This document shows positions 29,368-37,463 of a stretch of 64,000 nucleotides of DNA, in pieces. This DNA is from Mangrovimonas sp. TPBH4 (GTDB taxonomy: Bacteria; Bacteroidota; Bacteroidia; Flavobacteriales; Flavobacteriaceae), in the NCBI RefSeq assembly GCF_001280505.1, contig NZ_LBIO01000050.1:170872-234871 (forward strand), read 5' to 3'. The notes below the pieces were generated by a model. The model searched no databases. It saw only the letters and a list, made by a program, of their open reading frames with translations, and was not told the origin of the DNA. Position 1 is the stretch's first letter; every line of letters starts with the position of its first letter. Both the position numbers and the translations under genes were made by a program.

Positions 29368-30367
29368 TGTCTTCCTCGGCTTTAAAAAATGGACTTTTCA
29401 CTCCTTTAACTCCTGGTACCGCCATAAAAATAGAACCTGCCAAAGGATAGGTTCCGTACTCGTCCGTAGTCATATCTTGGCTAGAGGTGGTGATAAATAG
29501 GGTATCCAAATTTTCTCCTCCAAAAGCACAAGAGGTTACATTGTGGGCAGGAACTTGAATTTTGGAAAGCACCTTGCCTGTCAATGGGTCAAATCGGATT
29601 ACGGCATTGCCGTTCCACATACCTACCCATAGTTTGTCCTCTTCGTCTATGGTCATACCATCAGGGAAACCAAGGGAGTCTGGAACTTTTACAACAACAC
29701 GTTCGTTTGAAATTTCGGCTGTTTGGTCGTTATAGTCGTAGGCTTTTATTTCGGCCGTTGGCGTATCAATATAGTACATGGTCTGTTTATCCTTGCTCCA
29801 AACAATACCATTAGAGATGGTAACACTATCTTTTTTTAGTTGAGCCTTCCCTTGTTGGTCTACCATATAGAGGTTTGCATCATGCGGACGTTGTTCCAAG
29901 CCCATGGAGCCAACCCAAAGTCGTCCAGAGGGATCGCATTTTCCATCGTTAAAACGGTTGGTAGGAATGTTGGATTCAACATCCGATAAAAGGGTGTAGG
30001 ATTTTGTATCTGTGTTTAAAATGTAAATACCGTCCTCAAGGGCAACCACAGCCCTTTGCATATCGATAGGAACTACGGTGCCTATTTTTGAAGGCGTTTC
30101 AATGGAGCGGTCAATTTTTGTTTTAGGATTGTAAATATGTAAGGCTTTTCCATCGATGTCTACCCAGTACAATTCTTTGGTTTCATGGTTCCAAAAGGCC
30201 CCTTCTCCCAATTGGGATTTAATTTTATATTCTAAGGTGGCTTGTGTTTTTAGAGCCATATCTGTTGGCTTTTGATGCTGTTTAGTATTGCAACTGAATG
30301 CAAAAAGAAGAAGCGTCAACAGGGCGCAAGAGTTAGTAATCGTCTTGACATTAGAAACCGATAGCAT
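29345..30367 (-). CDS. SMP-30/gluconolactonase-like lipoprotein
   Basis: Beta-propeller lactonase-like protein of 340 residues. The N-terminus is hydrophobic and ends in Cys (LLTLLLFAFSC), which suggests a lipoprotein. The family pattern is seen in LGEGAFWNHETKELYWVDIDG (metal Glu), NRFNDGKCDPSGRLWVGSM (metal Asn/Asp region), ISNGIVWSKD and SLGFPDGMTIDEEDKLWVGMW. Such enzymes open sugar lactones with Ca or Zn, but the substrate is not deducible. A promoter-like pair lies at 30391-30420. Confidence 0.88.
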   Translation of the reverse strand: MLSVSNVKTITNSCALLTLLLFAFSCNTKQHQKPTDMALKTQATLEYKIKSQLGEGAFWNHETKELYWVDIDGKALHIYNPKTKIDRSIETPSKIGTVVPIDMQRAVVALEDGIYILNTDTKSYTLLSDVESNIPTNRFNDGKCDPSGRLWVGSMGLEQRPHDANLYMVDQQGKAQLKKDSVTISNGIVWSKDKQTMYYIDTPTAEIKAYDYNDQTAEISNERVVVKVPDSLGFPDGMTIDEEDKLWVGMWNGNAVIRFDPLTGKVLSKIQVPAHNVTSCAFGGENLDTLFITTSSQDMTTDEYGTYPLAGSIFMAVPGVKGVKSPFFKAEEDIITAVEN

Positions 30368-30390
30368 AGGTTAAGTACTTTGATGGTGAA

Positions 30391-30420
30391 TAAAAATACT
30401 AAAAACCCATTTAAAATCAA
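30391..30420 (-). promoter_or_regulatory. Candidate promoter of the SMP-30-like gene
   Basis: On the minus strand TTG (30420-30418), 19 bp, then TATTTTTA (30398-30391). The spacing is ideal and the -7 box differs from TAnnTTTG only at the last base. Confidence 0.4.
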
Positions 30421-30477
30421 TATAAATAATTGAAAAAGCGTTTTTTATAGTCCGAAAGCCCAGTAAACACTATAAAA

Positions 30478-30507
30478 AAAGCTCCTGATGAAAACATCAG
30501 GAGCTTT
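30478..30507 (-). terminator. Terminator after secA
   Basis: A perfect 13-bp stem (AAAGCTCCTGATG / CATCAGGAGCTTT) around AAAA. On the minus strand it is followed by a T run, 24 bp after the secA stop. Confidence 0.9.
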
Positions 30508-30530
30508 GATTTATTAGGGGTAACTTTGGT

Positions 30531-33500
30531 TTATTCTTCAATAAGTACCCAATCACCTTTGGCCAATAAAGGTTCGGCCTGCTTGTATTTCATGGTTTTG
30601 TTTTCACCACTCATCACATTTTTGATGGTAACCTTGTCGTTACGTCCAATTTTTGGTTTGTCTCTTACAATGGTTTCCACAGCTTCAGGTTGGCTTTGGG
30701 TATTTCCAGCAGCACGACTTTGAGCAGCACGCTCATCCATATTAGGGATTTCCTCCTTGGTAGTCTCTAATTTTTCTGCACGTTTGGCGCGAGCTTCCTG
30801 AATGGTACTTTGGGTTTCTGTTGGTAATTCCCCTTTGAAAAGGAATGAAATTACATCCTTGTTCACTTGGTCCAACATACGTTTGAACAATTCAAATGCT
30901 TCAAATTTATAGATCAATAAAGGATCTTTTTGTTCGTGAACAGCTAACTGAACGGATTGTTTCAGTTCGTCCATTTTACGCAAGTGCGTTTTCCAAGAGT
31001 CGTCTACAATGGCCAAGGTAATGTTCTTTTCAAAATCATTGATCAATTGCTTACCATTGGTTTCATAGGCCTTTTGAAGGTCTGTTACTACTTGAAGTGT
31101 TTTTACTCCATCGGTAAATGGTACTACGATGCGCTTGAATTTATCGCCTTGGTTTTCAAATACATTTTGAATTACAGGGAAGGCTAATTCTGCGTTGCGG
31201 TTCATTTTTTCACGGTAGTGTTCAAAGGCTGCTTTGTAAATTTTACCAGCGATTTCCTGTACCGATAGCTTCCCGAATTCAGCCTCATTGATAGGAGAAC
31301 TCATGGAGAAGTAACGAATCAATTCAAACTCAAAGTTTTTAAAATCGTTGGCTCCTTTATTGGTTTCGGCAATGGTTTCAGCAGTGTCATAAATCATGTT
31401 AGCCAAATCCACGCGCAAACGCTCCCCAAAAAGGGCATGGTGACGACGCTTGTAAATTACTTCCCTTTGGGCGTTCATGACATCATCATATTCCAATAAA
31501 CGTTTACGGATTCCGAAGTTGTTCTCTTCTACTTTTTTCTGTGCACGTTCAATAGACTTGGAAATCATAGAGTGTTGAATTACCTCTCCTTCTTCCAGTC
31601 CCATGCGGTCCATCATTTTTGCTATACGCTCACTACCGAACAAACGCATTAGGTTGTCTTCAAGTGATACGTAGAACTGTGAACTACCAGGATCTCCCTG
31701 ACGTCCAGAACGACCACGCAACTGACGGTCCACACGACGAGAATCGTGACGCTCTGTACCAATAATGGCCAAACCGCCGGCAGCTTTTACAGCTTCGGTT
31801 AATTTAATATCGGTACCACGACCAGCCATGTTGGTGGCGATGGTTACCTGACCTGGTTGTCCTGCTTCAGCAACAATGTCGGCCTCTTTTTTATGAAGTT
31901 TCGCGTTCAATACATTGTGAGGAATCTTGCGAATGCTCAACATTTTACCTAAAAGCTCACTGATTTCTACGGAAGTGGTACCAATCAATACAGGACGTCC
32001 TGCTTGAGATAGTTTGGTTACTTCGTCGATTACAGCGTTGTATTTTTCACGCTTGGTTTTATAGACTAAATCTTCGCGGTCATCACGCGCAATTGGTCTG
32101 TTGGTTGGAATTTCCACAACATCCAATTCGTAGATTTCCCAGAATTCTCCAGCTTCGGTTACTGCCGTACCAGTCATCCCAGAAAGTTTGCGGTACATTC
32201 TAAAGTAGTTCTGAAGCGTGATCGTAGCAAAGGTTTGGGTAGCGTCCTCAATTTTTACATTTTCCTTGGCCTCGATAGCTTGGTGCAATCCGTCGCTATA
32301 ACGACGCCCTTCCATAATACGTCCCGTTTGCTCATCCACAATCATGACCTTGTTGTCCATGACTACATATTGAATGTCTTTTTCAAATAGGGCGTAAGCT
32401 TTCAACAATTGGCTAAGCGTATGGATACGCTCAGATTTTACACCAAAATCCCTAAACAGTTCTTCTTTTGCGTCAGCTTCATCTTCTTTTGAAAGGTTTT
32501 GAGCTTCGATTTTGGCGATTTCCACACCAATTTCCGGCATGACGAAGAAATTAGGATCGTCATTTCCAGAAAGGTATTCTACTCCTTTATCGGTAAGTTC
32601 AACCTGATTGTTTTTTTCATCAATTACATAGTACAACTCCGCATCAATTTTCGGCATTTCACGGTTGTTGTCCTGCATGTAGAAGTTTTCAGTTTTCTGA
32701 AGCAACATTTTGATTCCTTCTTCACTCAAAAACTTAATAAGCGCCTTGTTTTTTGGCATCCCACGATACACGCGTAATAATTGGAATCCTCCTTCTTTCG
32801 TGTCACCGGAAGTAATCAATTTTTTAGCTTCTGCCAACACTCCAGTCAAATACTGACGTTGGGTGGCAACAATAGAATCCACTTTAGGTTTTAATTCGGT
32901 GAATTCATGACGGTCTCCCTGAGGAATTGGTCCAGAAATAATCAATGGGGTACGGGCATCGTCAATCAATACCGAGTCCACCTCATCCACAATGGCGTAG
33001 TGGTGTGGGCGCTGTACCAAATCGTCTGGCGAGTGGGCCATATTGTCACGTAGGTAGTCAAAACCAAATTCGTTGTTGGTACCGTAAGTGATATCGGCAT
33101 TGTAGGCTTTTTTACGAGCAGCAGAGTTAGGTTGGTGGTAGTCAATACAATCTACACTCATCCCATGGAACTCAAACAACGGAGCCATCCACGCGCTATC
33201 ACGTTTTGCCAAATAGTCGTTTACGGTTACCAAGTGCACTCCTTTACCAGCAAGGGCGTTAAGGTATACCGGTAGGGTAGCCACCAAGGTTTTACCTTCC
33301 CCTGTTTGCATCTCGGCAATTTTTCCTTGGTGCATGGTAATACCACCAATCAGCTGAACATCATAGTGTACCATGTCCCAAGTGATGGCTTTTCCTGCAG
33401 CATCCCATGAGTTGGCCCAAATAGCTTTGTCATCTTCCAGAACAACATAGTCCTTAGAACCTGAAAGTTCACGGTCGAAGGTGTTAGCCGTTACAGATAT

Positions 33501-33884
33501 ACTAGTATTGTCCTTAAAACGTTTGGCAGTTTCCTTCACAACAGCAAATGCCTCTGGAAGGATATCGGTTAAAACGGTTTCGGTAACCTTGTAGATTTCG
33601 TCTTTGATACCGTCGATTTCTACATAGATGTCTTCTCTTTGGTCGATGTCTTCGGTAGCTTCAGCTTCTTTCAATAAAGCCTCCATTTTTTCGTTCAAAG
33701 GCTGTCTAGCCTCAGCAATTTGTGCTTTAAAGGCCACTGTTTTGGCACGTAACTCGTCGTGTGACAGTTGTTCTAGGGCACTTTCAAAGGACTTTATTTT
33801 ATTGACAATTGGCGTAATTGCTTTGACATCCTGTTTGGATTTGTCGCCAACAAATACTTTTAATACTGAATTTAAAAAACTCAT
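30531..33884 (-). CDS. secA: Preprotein translocase ATPase SecA
   Basis: Motor ATPase of the Sec pathway, 1117 residues from MSFLNSVLKVF. Visible are Walker A MQTGEGKTLVATLPVYL, the DEVDSVLIDDARTPLIISG segment, GTTSVEISELLGKML and TNMAGRGTDIKL of the second motor domain, and GRSGRQGDPGSSQFYVSLED. The long N-terminal insertions are typical of Bacteroidetes SecA. The C-terminal Cys-rich SEC-C zinc motif is replaced by RNDKVTIKNVMSGENKTMKY, as in other flavobacteria. An open frame extends upstream to 33920 from a TTG, but ATG 33884 is the conserved start. The leader contains three palindromes. Confidence 0.97.
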   Translation of the reverse strand: MSFLNSVLKVFVGDKSKQDVKAITPIVNKIKSFESALEQLSHDELRAKTVAFKAQIAEARQPLNEKMEALLKEAEATEDIDQREDIYVEIDGIKDEIYKVTETVLTDILPEAFAVVKETAKRFKDNTSISVTANTFDRELSGSKDYVVLEDDKAIWANSWDAAGKAITWDMVHYDVQLIGGITMHQGKIAEMQTGEGKTLVATLPVYLNALAGKGVHLVTVNDYLAKRDSAWMAPLFEFHGMSVDCIDYHQPNSAARKKAYNADITYGTNNEFGFDYLRDNMAHSPDDLVQRPHHYAIVDEVDSVLIDDARTPLIISGPIPQGDRHEFTELKPKVDSIVATQRQYLTGVLAEAKKLITSGDTKEGGFQLLRVYRGMPKNKALIKFLSEEGIKMLLQKTENFYMQDNNREMPKIDAELYYVIDEKNNQVELTDKGVEYLSGNDDPNFFVMPEIGVEIAKIEAQNLSKEDEADAKEELFRDFGVKSERIHTLSQLLKAYALFEKDIQYVVMDNKVMIVDEQTGRIMEGRRYSDGLHQAIEAKENVKIEDATQTFATITLQNYFRMYRKLSGMTGTAVTEAGEFWEIYELDVVEIPTNRPIARDDREDLVYKTKREKYNAVIDEVTKLSQAGRPVLIGTTSVEISELLGKMLSIRKIPHNVLNAKLHKKEADIVAEAGQPGQVTIATNMAGRGTDIKLTEAVKAAGGLAIIGTERHDSRRVDRQLRGRSGRQGDPGSSQFYVSLEDNLMRLFGSERIAKMMDRMGLEEGEVIQHSMISKSIERAQKKVEENNFGIRKRLLEYDDVMNAQREVIYKRRHHALFGERLRVDLANMIYDTAETIAETNKGANDFKNFEFELIRYFSMSSPINEAEFGKLSVQEIAGKIYKAAFEHYREKMNRNAELAFPVIQNVFENQGDKFKRIVVPFTDGVKTLQVVTDLQKAYETNGKQLINDFEKNITLAIVDDSWKTHLRKMDELKQSVQLAVHEQKDPLLIYKFEAFELFKRMLDQVNKDVISFLFKGELPTETQSTIQEARAKRAEKLETTKEEIPNMDERAAQSRAAGNTQSQPEAVETIVRDKPKIGRNDKVTIKNVMSGENKTMKYKQAEPLLAKGDWVLIEE

Positions 33885-33903
33885 GGTGTGTTGTTTAGCT
33901 TGT

Positions 33904-33970
33904 CGTTGGTGGGATGCCAACGTATATGTTATTAAATATGTTGTTACCTAGGTAAGCCTTTTTAAGGCTT
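33904..33970 (-). promoter_or_regulatory. Palindrome-rich 5' leader of secA
   Basis: Between the candidate promoter and the secA ATG are three inverted repeats: CGTTGG/CCAACG (33904-33922), the 12-bp palindrome TTACCTAGGTAA (33944-33955) and AAGCCTT/AAGGCTT (33954-33970). The last two overlap and could be alternative structures. Confidence 0.5.
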
Positions 33971-33971
33971 C

Positions 33972-34002
33972 CAAAGATAAGGTTTGTGTTATGCTTATTA
34001 AA
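33972..34002 (-). promoter_or_regulatory. Candidate promoter of secA
   Basis: On the minus strand TTTA (34002-33999), 19 bp, then TATCTTTG (33979-33972), an exact -7 box with consensus spacing. It predicts a leader of about 80 bases. Confidence 0.55.
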
Positions 34003-34013
34003 GTATAGCGTAT

Positions 34014-34040
34014 AAAAAAAGTCTCTAAATGAGACTTTTT
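34014..34040 (-). terminator. Terminator after the DUF2795 gene
   Basis: AAAAAGTCTC and GAGACTTTTT form a 10-bp stem around a 5-nt loop, with seven T following on the minus strand. It lies 20 bp after the stop. Confidence 0.85.
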
Positions 34041-34060
34041 AACTATTCTTTCTGATTTAT

Positions 34061-34282
34061 TTAGTATTCGTCCTCATTCCAGAGGTAATCTTCGTCTGTT
34101 GGATAATCTGACCAGATCTCTTCAATAGAATCATAGGAATCGCCTTCATCTTCAATGGCCTGTAGGTTTTCAACTACTTCCAATGGCGCTCCCGTACGGA
34201 TAGCATAATCTATTAATTCGTCTTTAGTGGCAGGCCACGGAGCATCACTTAAATAAGATGCGAGTTCTAAGGTCCAATACAT
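34061..34282 (-). CDS. DUF2795 domain small acidic protein
   Basis: Protein of 73 residues with the DUF2795 pattern (ELASYLSDAPWPATKDELIDYAIRTGAPLEVVENLQ), a small helical fold also seen in cyanobacterial and flavobacterial proteins, and an acidic tail ending WNEDEY. Its function is unknown. It has its own strong promoter-like element and its own terminator, so it is a single-gene transcript. It is widely conserved next to secA or cobalamin genes in related bacteria as far as I recall, but this is not shown here. Confidence 0.85.
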   Translation of the reverse strand: MYWTLELASYLSDAPWPATKDELIDYAIRTGAPLEVVENLQAIEDEGDSYDSIEEIWSDYPTDEDYLWNEDEY

Positions 34283-34306
34283 TTCTTATAGATTTAGAAT
34301 TTTCTG

Positions 34307-34336
34307 CAAAAATAAATTTTTAGTCGAGAAAGTCAA
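34307..34336 (-). promoter_or_regulatory. Promoter of the DUF2795 gene
   Basis: On the minus strand TTG (34336-34334), exactly 19 bp, then TATTTTTG (34314-34307). Both elements and the spacing fit the Bacteroidetes consensus. The box lies 24 bp before the ATG. Confidence 0.65.
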
Positions 34337-34453
34337 GAAAAAAATGAATTATTTCAATGTTAACTAATCATTAATAAAAAGAGCGTCCTTTTTTTGTGAA
34401 ATTCCTAACTTTCTATCTAGAATACTACAAAAAAATTGCACTTCCAAAATTTA

Positions 34454-35029
34454 TTAAGATTCTTTTTTAGGAATCCATTTAATTTCTTCGGCTTGCAAGT
34501 CGTAGGACAACTTTCGTGCCAAGACAAACAGGTAGTCGGATAGGCGGTTCAAATACATTAAAGTTTCCGGTTGAAAGGGACTAATCTCGTTTAAGGCAGA
34601 GGCTAAACGCTCCGCCCTACGGCAGACACAGCGTGCAATATGACAGAATGACACGGTTTGATGGCCTCCAGGTAAGACGAAGTGTGTCATCGGAGGTAAA
34701 CTGTCGTTCATTTGGTCTATGGCGGTTTCTAAAACCTGAATGTCCGCTTCGGATATTTTTGGGATGTTCAAACGATCCTTGCCGTTTTTTAAGGTCCATT
34801 TTTCGGGGTCGGTGGCCAAAATGGCACCTACGGTAAACAAATGGTTTTGGATGTCTACCAATAAGGCTTTGAATTCCGCAGCCATCTCCTGATCCCTTAA
34901 GAGGCCAATATGGGAATTGAGTTCATCTACGGTGCCGTAGCTTTCTATGCGTATATGGTGTTTGGGGACGCGGGTACCGCCAAATAGGGCTGTACTGCCT
35001 TTGTCTCCCGTTTTTGTGTAAATTTTCAT
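34454..35029 (-). CDS. PduO-type cob(I)alamin adenosyltransferase
   Basis: Transfers adenosyl from ATP to cob(I)alamin to make coenzyme B12. The 191 residues include the ATP-binding N-terminal motif TKTGDKGSTALFGGTRVPK, the SYGTVDELNSHIG helix and the conserved CRRAERLA plus YLNRLSDYLFVLAR region. The length is normal for the single-domain form. No other cobalamin gene lies nearby, so it is likely to serve B12-dependent enzymes such as methylmalonyl-CoA mutase using salvaged corrinoid. Confidence 0.93.
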   Translation of the reverse strand: MKIYTKTGDKGSTALFGGTRVPKHHIRIESYGTVDELNSHIGLLRDQEMAAEFKALLVDIQNHLFTVGAILATDPEKWTLKNGKDRLNIPKISEADIQVLETAIDQMNDSLPPMTHFVLPGGHQTVSFCHIARCVCRRAERLASALNEISPFQPETLMYLNRLSDYLFVLARKLSYDLQAEEIKWIPKKES

Positions 35030-35104
35030 GGGTTTAAAATCTATATTCCTAAGGTCAAAGGTACTGTATTTTAGATGGTTTGTACTGTGTCCTTTGGTAG
35101 GGTT

Positions 35105-35791
35105 TTATTTAAGTCTAGTGTCGCTTTCAATCATACCGTCTCGTAAACGGATGATTCGGTGGGCATGGGCGGCAATGTCCTCTTCGTGGGTTACTAAAAT
35201 CACCGTATTGCCACTTTTGTGAATGTCGTCAAATAGAGCCATGATTTCCACGGAAGTCTTGGAATCTAAGTTTCCTGTTGGCTCATCCGCCAAAATAATG
35301 GATGGTTTGTTCACTAAGGCTCTTCCTACCGCCACACGTTGGCGTTGTCCTCCAGAGAGTTGGTTGGGGCGGTGGTCCATACGGTCGGCGAGTCCCACAT
35401 CGTTTAGGACCTCTTCGGCTCGAATGGCACGATCTTTTTTAGAAGCCCCAGCATATACCATGGGTAGGGCCACATTGTCCAAGGCCGTGGTTCGCGGTAG
35501 CAAATTAAAGGTTTGGAATACAAAGCCAATTTCTTTATTACGGATGTCCGCTAGTTCGTCATCACTCATTTGACTTACATCTTTACTGTTCAGAATATAA
35601 GAGCCGCTAGTAGGGGTGTCCAAACATCCCAGTAAATTCATTAGAGTGGATTTTCCGGAACCTGAAGGCCCCATGATGGCGATGTAGTCGCCACGTTCTA
35701 TGTCTAGATCGATGCCCTTTAATACGTGAACGGTTTCTTGTCCTAATTGAAAATCCCTAGTGATGCTGCGAATTTGAATGACATTGTCCAT
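35105..35791 (-). CDS. ABC transporter ATP-binding protein, LolD/MacB type
   Basis: ATPase of 228 residues from [14 protein letters not shown] (an upstream in-frame start at 35833 is less likely). Walker [17 protein letters not shown]-loop FQTFNLLPR, signature [15 protein letters not shown] and Walker [14 protein letters not shown] place it in the MacB/LolD/FtsE group that serves FtsX-type permeases. No permease gene is adjacent, so the partner lies elsewhere. It is complete and ordinary. Confidence 0.93.
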   Translation of the reverse strand: MDNVIQIRSITRDFQLGQETVHVLKGIDLDIERGDYIAIMGPSGSGKSTLMNLLGCLDTPTSGSYILNSKDVSQMSDDELADIRNKEIGFVFQTFNLLPRTTALDNVALPMVYAGASKKDRAIRAEEVLNDVGLADRMDHRPNQLSGGQRQRVAVGRALVNKPSIILADEPTGNLDSKTSVEIMALFDDIHKSGNTVILVTHEEDIAAHAHRIIRLRDGMIESDTRLK

Positions 35792-35876
35792 AAAAAAAGA
35801 TAAAAGCTTAGTGGGTTTGGATTGCTTCTGCAAGATAGCAGAATTCTTTCAATAGGACGTTTTCTAAGCGAACTTG

Positions 35877-36647
35877 TTACACCCTAATGGAGAAATGTTC
35901 TTTCCTTTGTTCGGTTCTGAAAAATACCAGGCCCCAATAAAAGGTATCGATGGTGACGGTGACCTTTGGGTGGGCTTTAATTTCTTCCCAAGCTTCGGTC
36001 ATGGCTTTGGACCAGTGAATGTCGTCCAAGATGATTACGGTATCGTTATGAACAGTGTCCAAAAGCTCTGAAAAGTAGTATAGGGTAGCTGTTTTTTGAT
36101 GGTTGCCATCCATGTAAATAAGGTCATAGGTTTGGTTGTCCAATTGCTGGATGGCAGGAGTGAATTCGGCAATGATGGAGTTGATGTTATTCAGTTTGAA
36201 CTGTTGGAACTGACTTTGAGCCGCGGCGGCAGTATTGGGACAGCCTTCAATGGTGGTGATTTGCGCTTCTTGATGTCCTATTGATAAAGCGGAAGTTCCA
36301 ATGCCTAGGGAAGTCCCTAATTCCAAGATGTGTTTGACTTCTAAATAACTGACCAATCGATTTAAAAGTTTAGAACGTTTTAATGTAATACCAGATGTTT
36401 TGGCGATTTTGGAAACCTTTCTGGTATTGCCATTAAATATTCTGCTGCCTGCACCCAAATCGGTAATGGAGATTTGGGAATGGTTACGATAGAGTGCTTT
36501 TCTGTATTGCTTTAAAATGGTGTAGCTCTCATGCTTTTTTCGGTCGTAAAAACACAGGGTGACCAACTGGTATACAAAAGGGGAGTGGACACCGTGTTGG
36601 TTGGTGGAGCGCCAAAGGAATTTGAAATATTGTAGGAGTTGGTACAT
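35877..36647 (-). CDS. Class I SAM-dependent methyltransferase
   Basis: Methyltransferase of 256 residues. The SAM-binding loop is HILELGTSLGIGTSALSIG, followed by the acidic strand ITTIEGCP and YDLIYMDGNHQKTATLYYF, a pattern like O-methyltransferase family 3. The N-terminal part (WRSTNQHGVHSPFVYQLVT) is characteristic of the Bacteroidetes homologues. Substrate is unknown. It forms part of a run of minus-strand genes but is spaced from the ABC gene by 85 bp. Confidence 0.87.
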   Translation of the reverse strand: MYQLLQYFKFLWRSTNQHGVHSPFVYQLVTLCFYDRKKHESYTILKQYRKALYRNHSQISITDLGAGSRIFNGNTRKVSKIAKTSGITLKRSKLLNRLVSYLEVKHILELGTSLGIGTSALSIGHQEAQITTIEGCPNTAAAAQSQFQQFKLNNINSIIAEFTPAIQQLDNQTYDLIYMDGNHQKTATLYYFSELLDTVHNDTVIILDDIHWSKAMTEAWEEIKAHPKVTVTIDTFYWGLVFFRTEQRKEHFSIRV

Positions 36648-36814
36648 GTTGTGGCAAAAATAGGGTTCTATCCCATTTGTAAAAAGGATTTCAATTGGAA
36701 AATATCGGTTTCTACCGGTTCAACCTGATAGTGCTAAGTGGTGTTTAAGCGGATGCTATTCTATAGTGCAGGCGAGAATGAGGGTAATTGGTGTCAATTT
36801 GGGTTTGTGTTTTT

Positions 36815-36835
36815 GTCATCCTGAGCTTGTCGAAG
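36815..36835 (-). repeat. Left 21-bp inverted copy of the CTTCGACAAG repeat
   Basis: Reads CTTCGACAAGCTCAGGATGA on the minus strand (last base C omitted). It matches the copy at 37180-37200 in inverted orientation at 19 of 21 positions and supplies the stop codon of the GIY-YIG gene. Confidence 0.85.
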
Positions 36836-37142
36836 GAGGACGTGGTATTCCGTATTGGGTATAATTTTTTGAAAATCGTTCTAAGTCTTTCCAGTTATTG
36901 TCGATTAGAGCTTTCTTCTTTTTTCTAGACCAACCCTTGATTTGTTTTTCTCTACTGATAGCTTCTGTGGGAGAGGTGCATTGGAGGTGCCATACCAAAT
37001 TTAAGGGGCGTCTTGTTGCTGTATAACAGAATTTGTTTATACCTAAGTTATGTTGTGTCAAGCGTTCCTGTAAATTATTTGTTACGCCCGTGTAGTAGGA
37101 GCCGTCTGCACATAGTAAAATGTAAACATAGTAAAGCCTCAT
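36816..37142 (-). CDS. Solo GIY-YIG domain protein (first of three)
   Basis: Protein of 108 residues. The GIY-YIG core is YVYILLCADGSYYTGVTNNLQERLTQHN, with the catalytic-type Arg in the helix and Glu in ISREKQIKGWSRKKK. This is the small single-domain form often annotated as an excinuclease ABC subunit C-like protein. It has no known physiological role. The last nine residues (RPPSTSSG region) and the stop codon come from the repeat at 36815-36835. With the inverted copy at 37180-37200 the gene sits inside a 386-bp unit bounded by inverted repeats. Confidence 0.87.
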   Translation of the reverse strand: MRLYYVYILLCADGSYYTGVTNNLQERLTQHNLGINKFCYTATRRPLNLVWHLQCTSPTEAISREKQIKGWSRKKKKALIDNNWKDLERFSKNYTQYGIPRPPSTSSG

Positions 37143-37179
37143 GTAGATAAAGATAATTAAAATTGGGATATGAAATGGG

Positions 37180-37440
37180 CTTCGACAAGCTCAGCCTGAC
37201 AAGGAGGGATGTTTTGGACGATTACTATTGCTATGTTAAATCCCCTATAGAATTCATTAGATAAGATTTCTATGGATAGCTGTTTTTGGGTCTTCGACAA
37301 GCTCAGTCTGACAAGGAGGGATGTTTTGGGTGATTACTATTGATATATTAAATCCCCTGTAGAATTAATATTATAGAATTTATTAGATAAGATTTCTAGC
37401 TATGGCTGTTTTTTAGCCTTCGACAGGCTCAGCCTGACAA
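37180..37440 (+). repeat. Three tandem copies of a 112-126 bp extragenic repeat
   Basis: Copies begin with CTTCGACA at 37180, 37292 and 37418. Each starts with CTTCGACAAGCTCAG(C/T)CTGAC and copies one and two continue with AAGGAGGGATGTTTTGG, AAATCCCCT and ATTAGATAAGATTTCTA. Copy two has about 15 extra bases and copy three is cut after the first 21 bp. The 321-bp gap 37143-37463 holds nothing else. Confidence 0.85.
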
Positions 37441-37463
37441 AGAGCGATTTTTAGGAGACACTG

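Noticed and set aside
33885..33920. 12-residue N-terminal extension of SecA from a TTG codon
   Set aside because: The extension runs through the palindromic leader, and the conserved SecA start is MSFLNSVLKVF at 33884.
37180..37440. Possible CRISPR array
   Set aside because: The units are 112-126 bp, with only two full copies, and the between-repeat sequence is itself repeated, unlike unique spacers.
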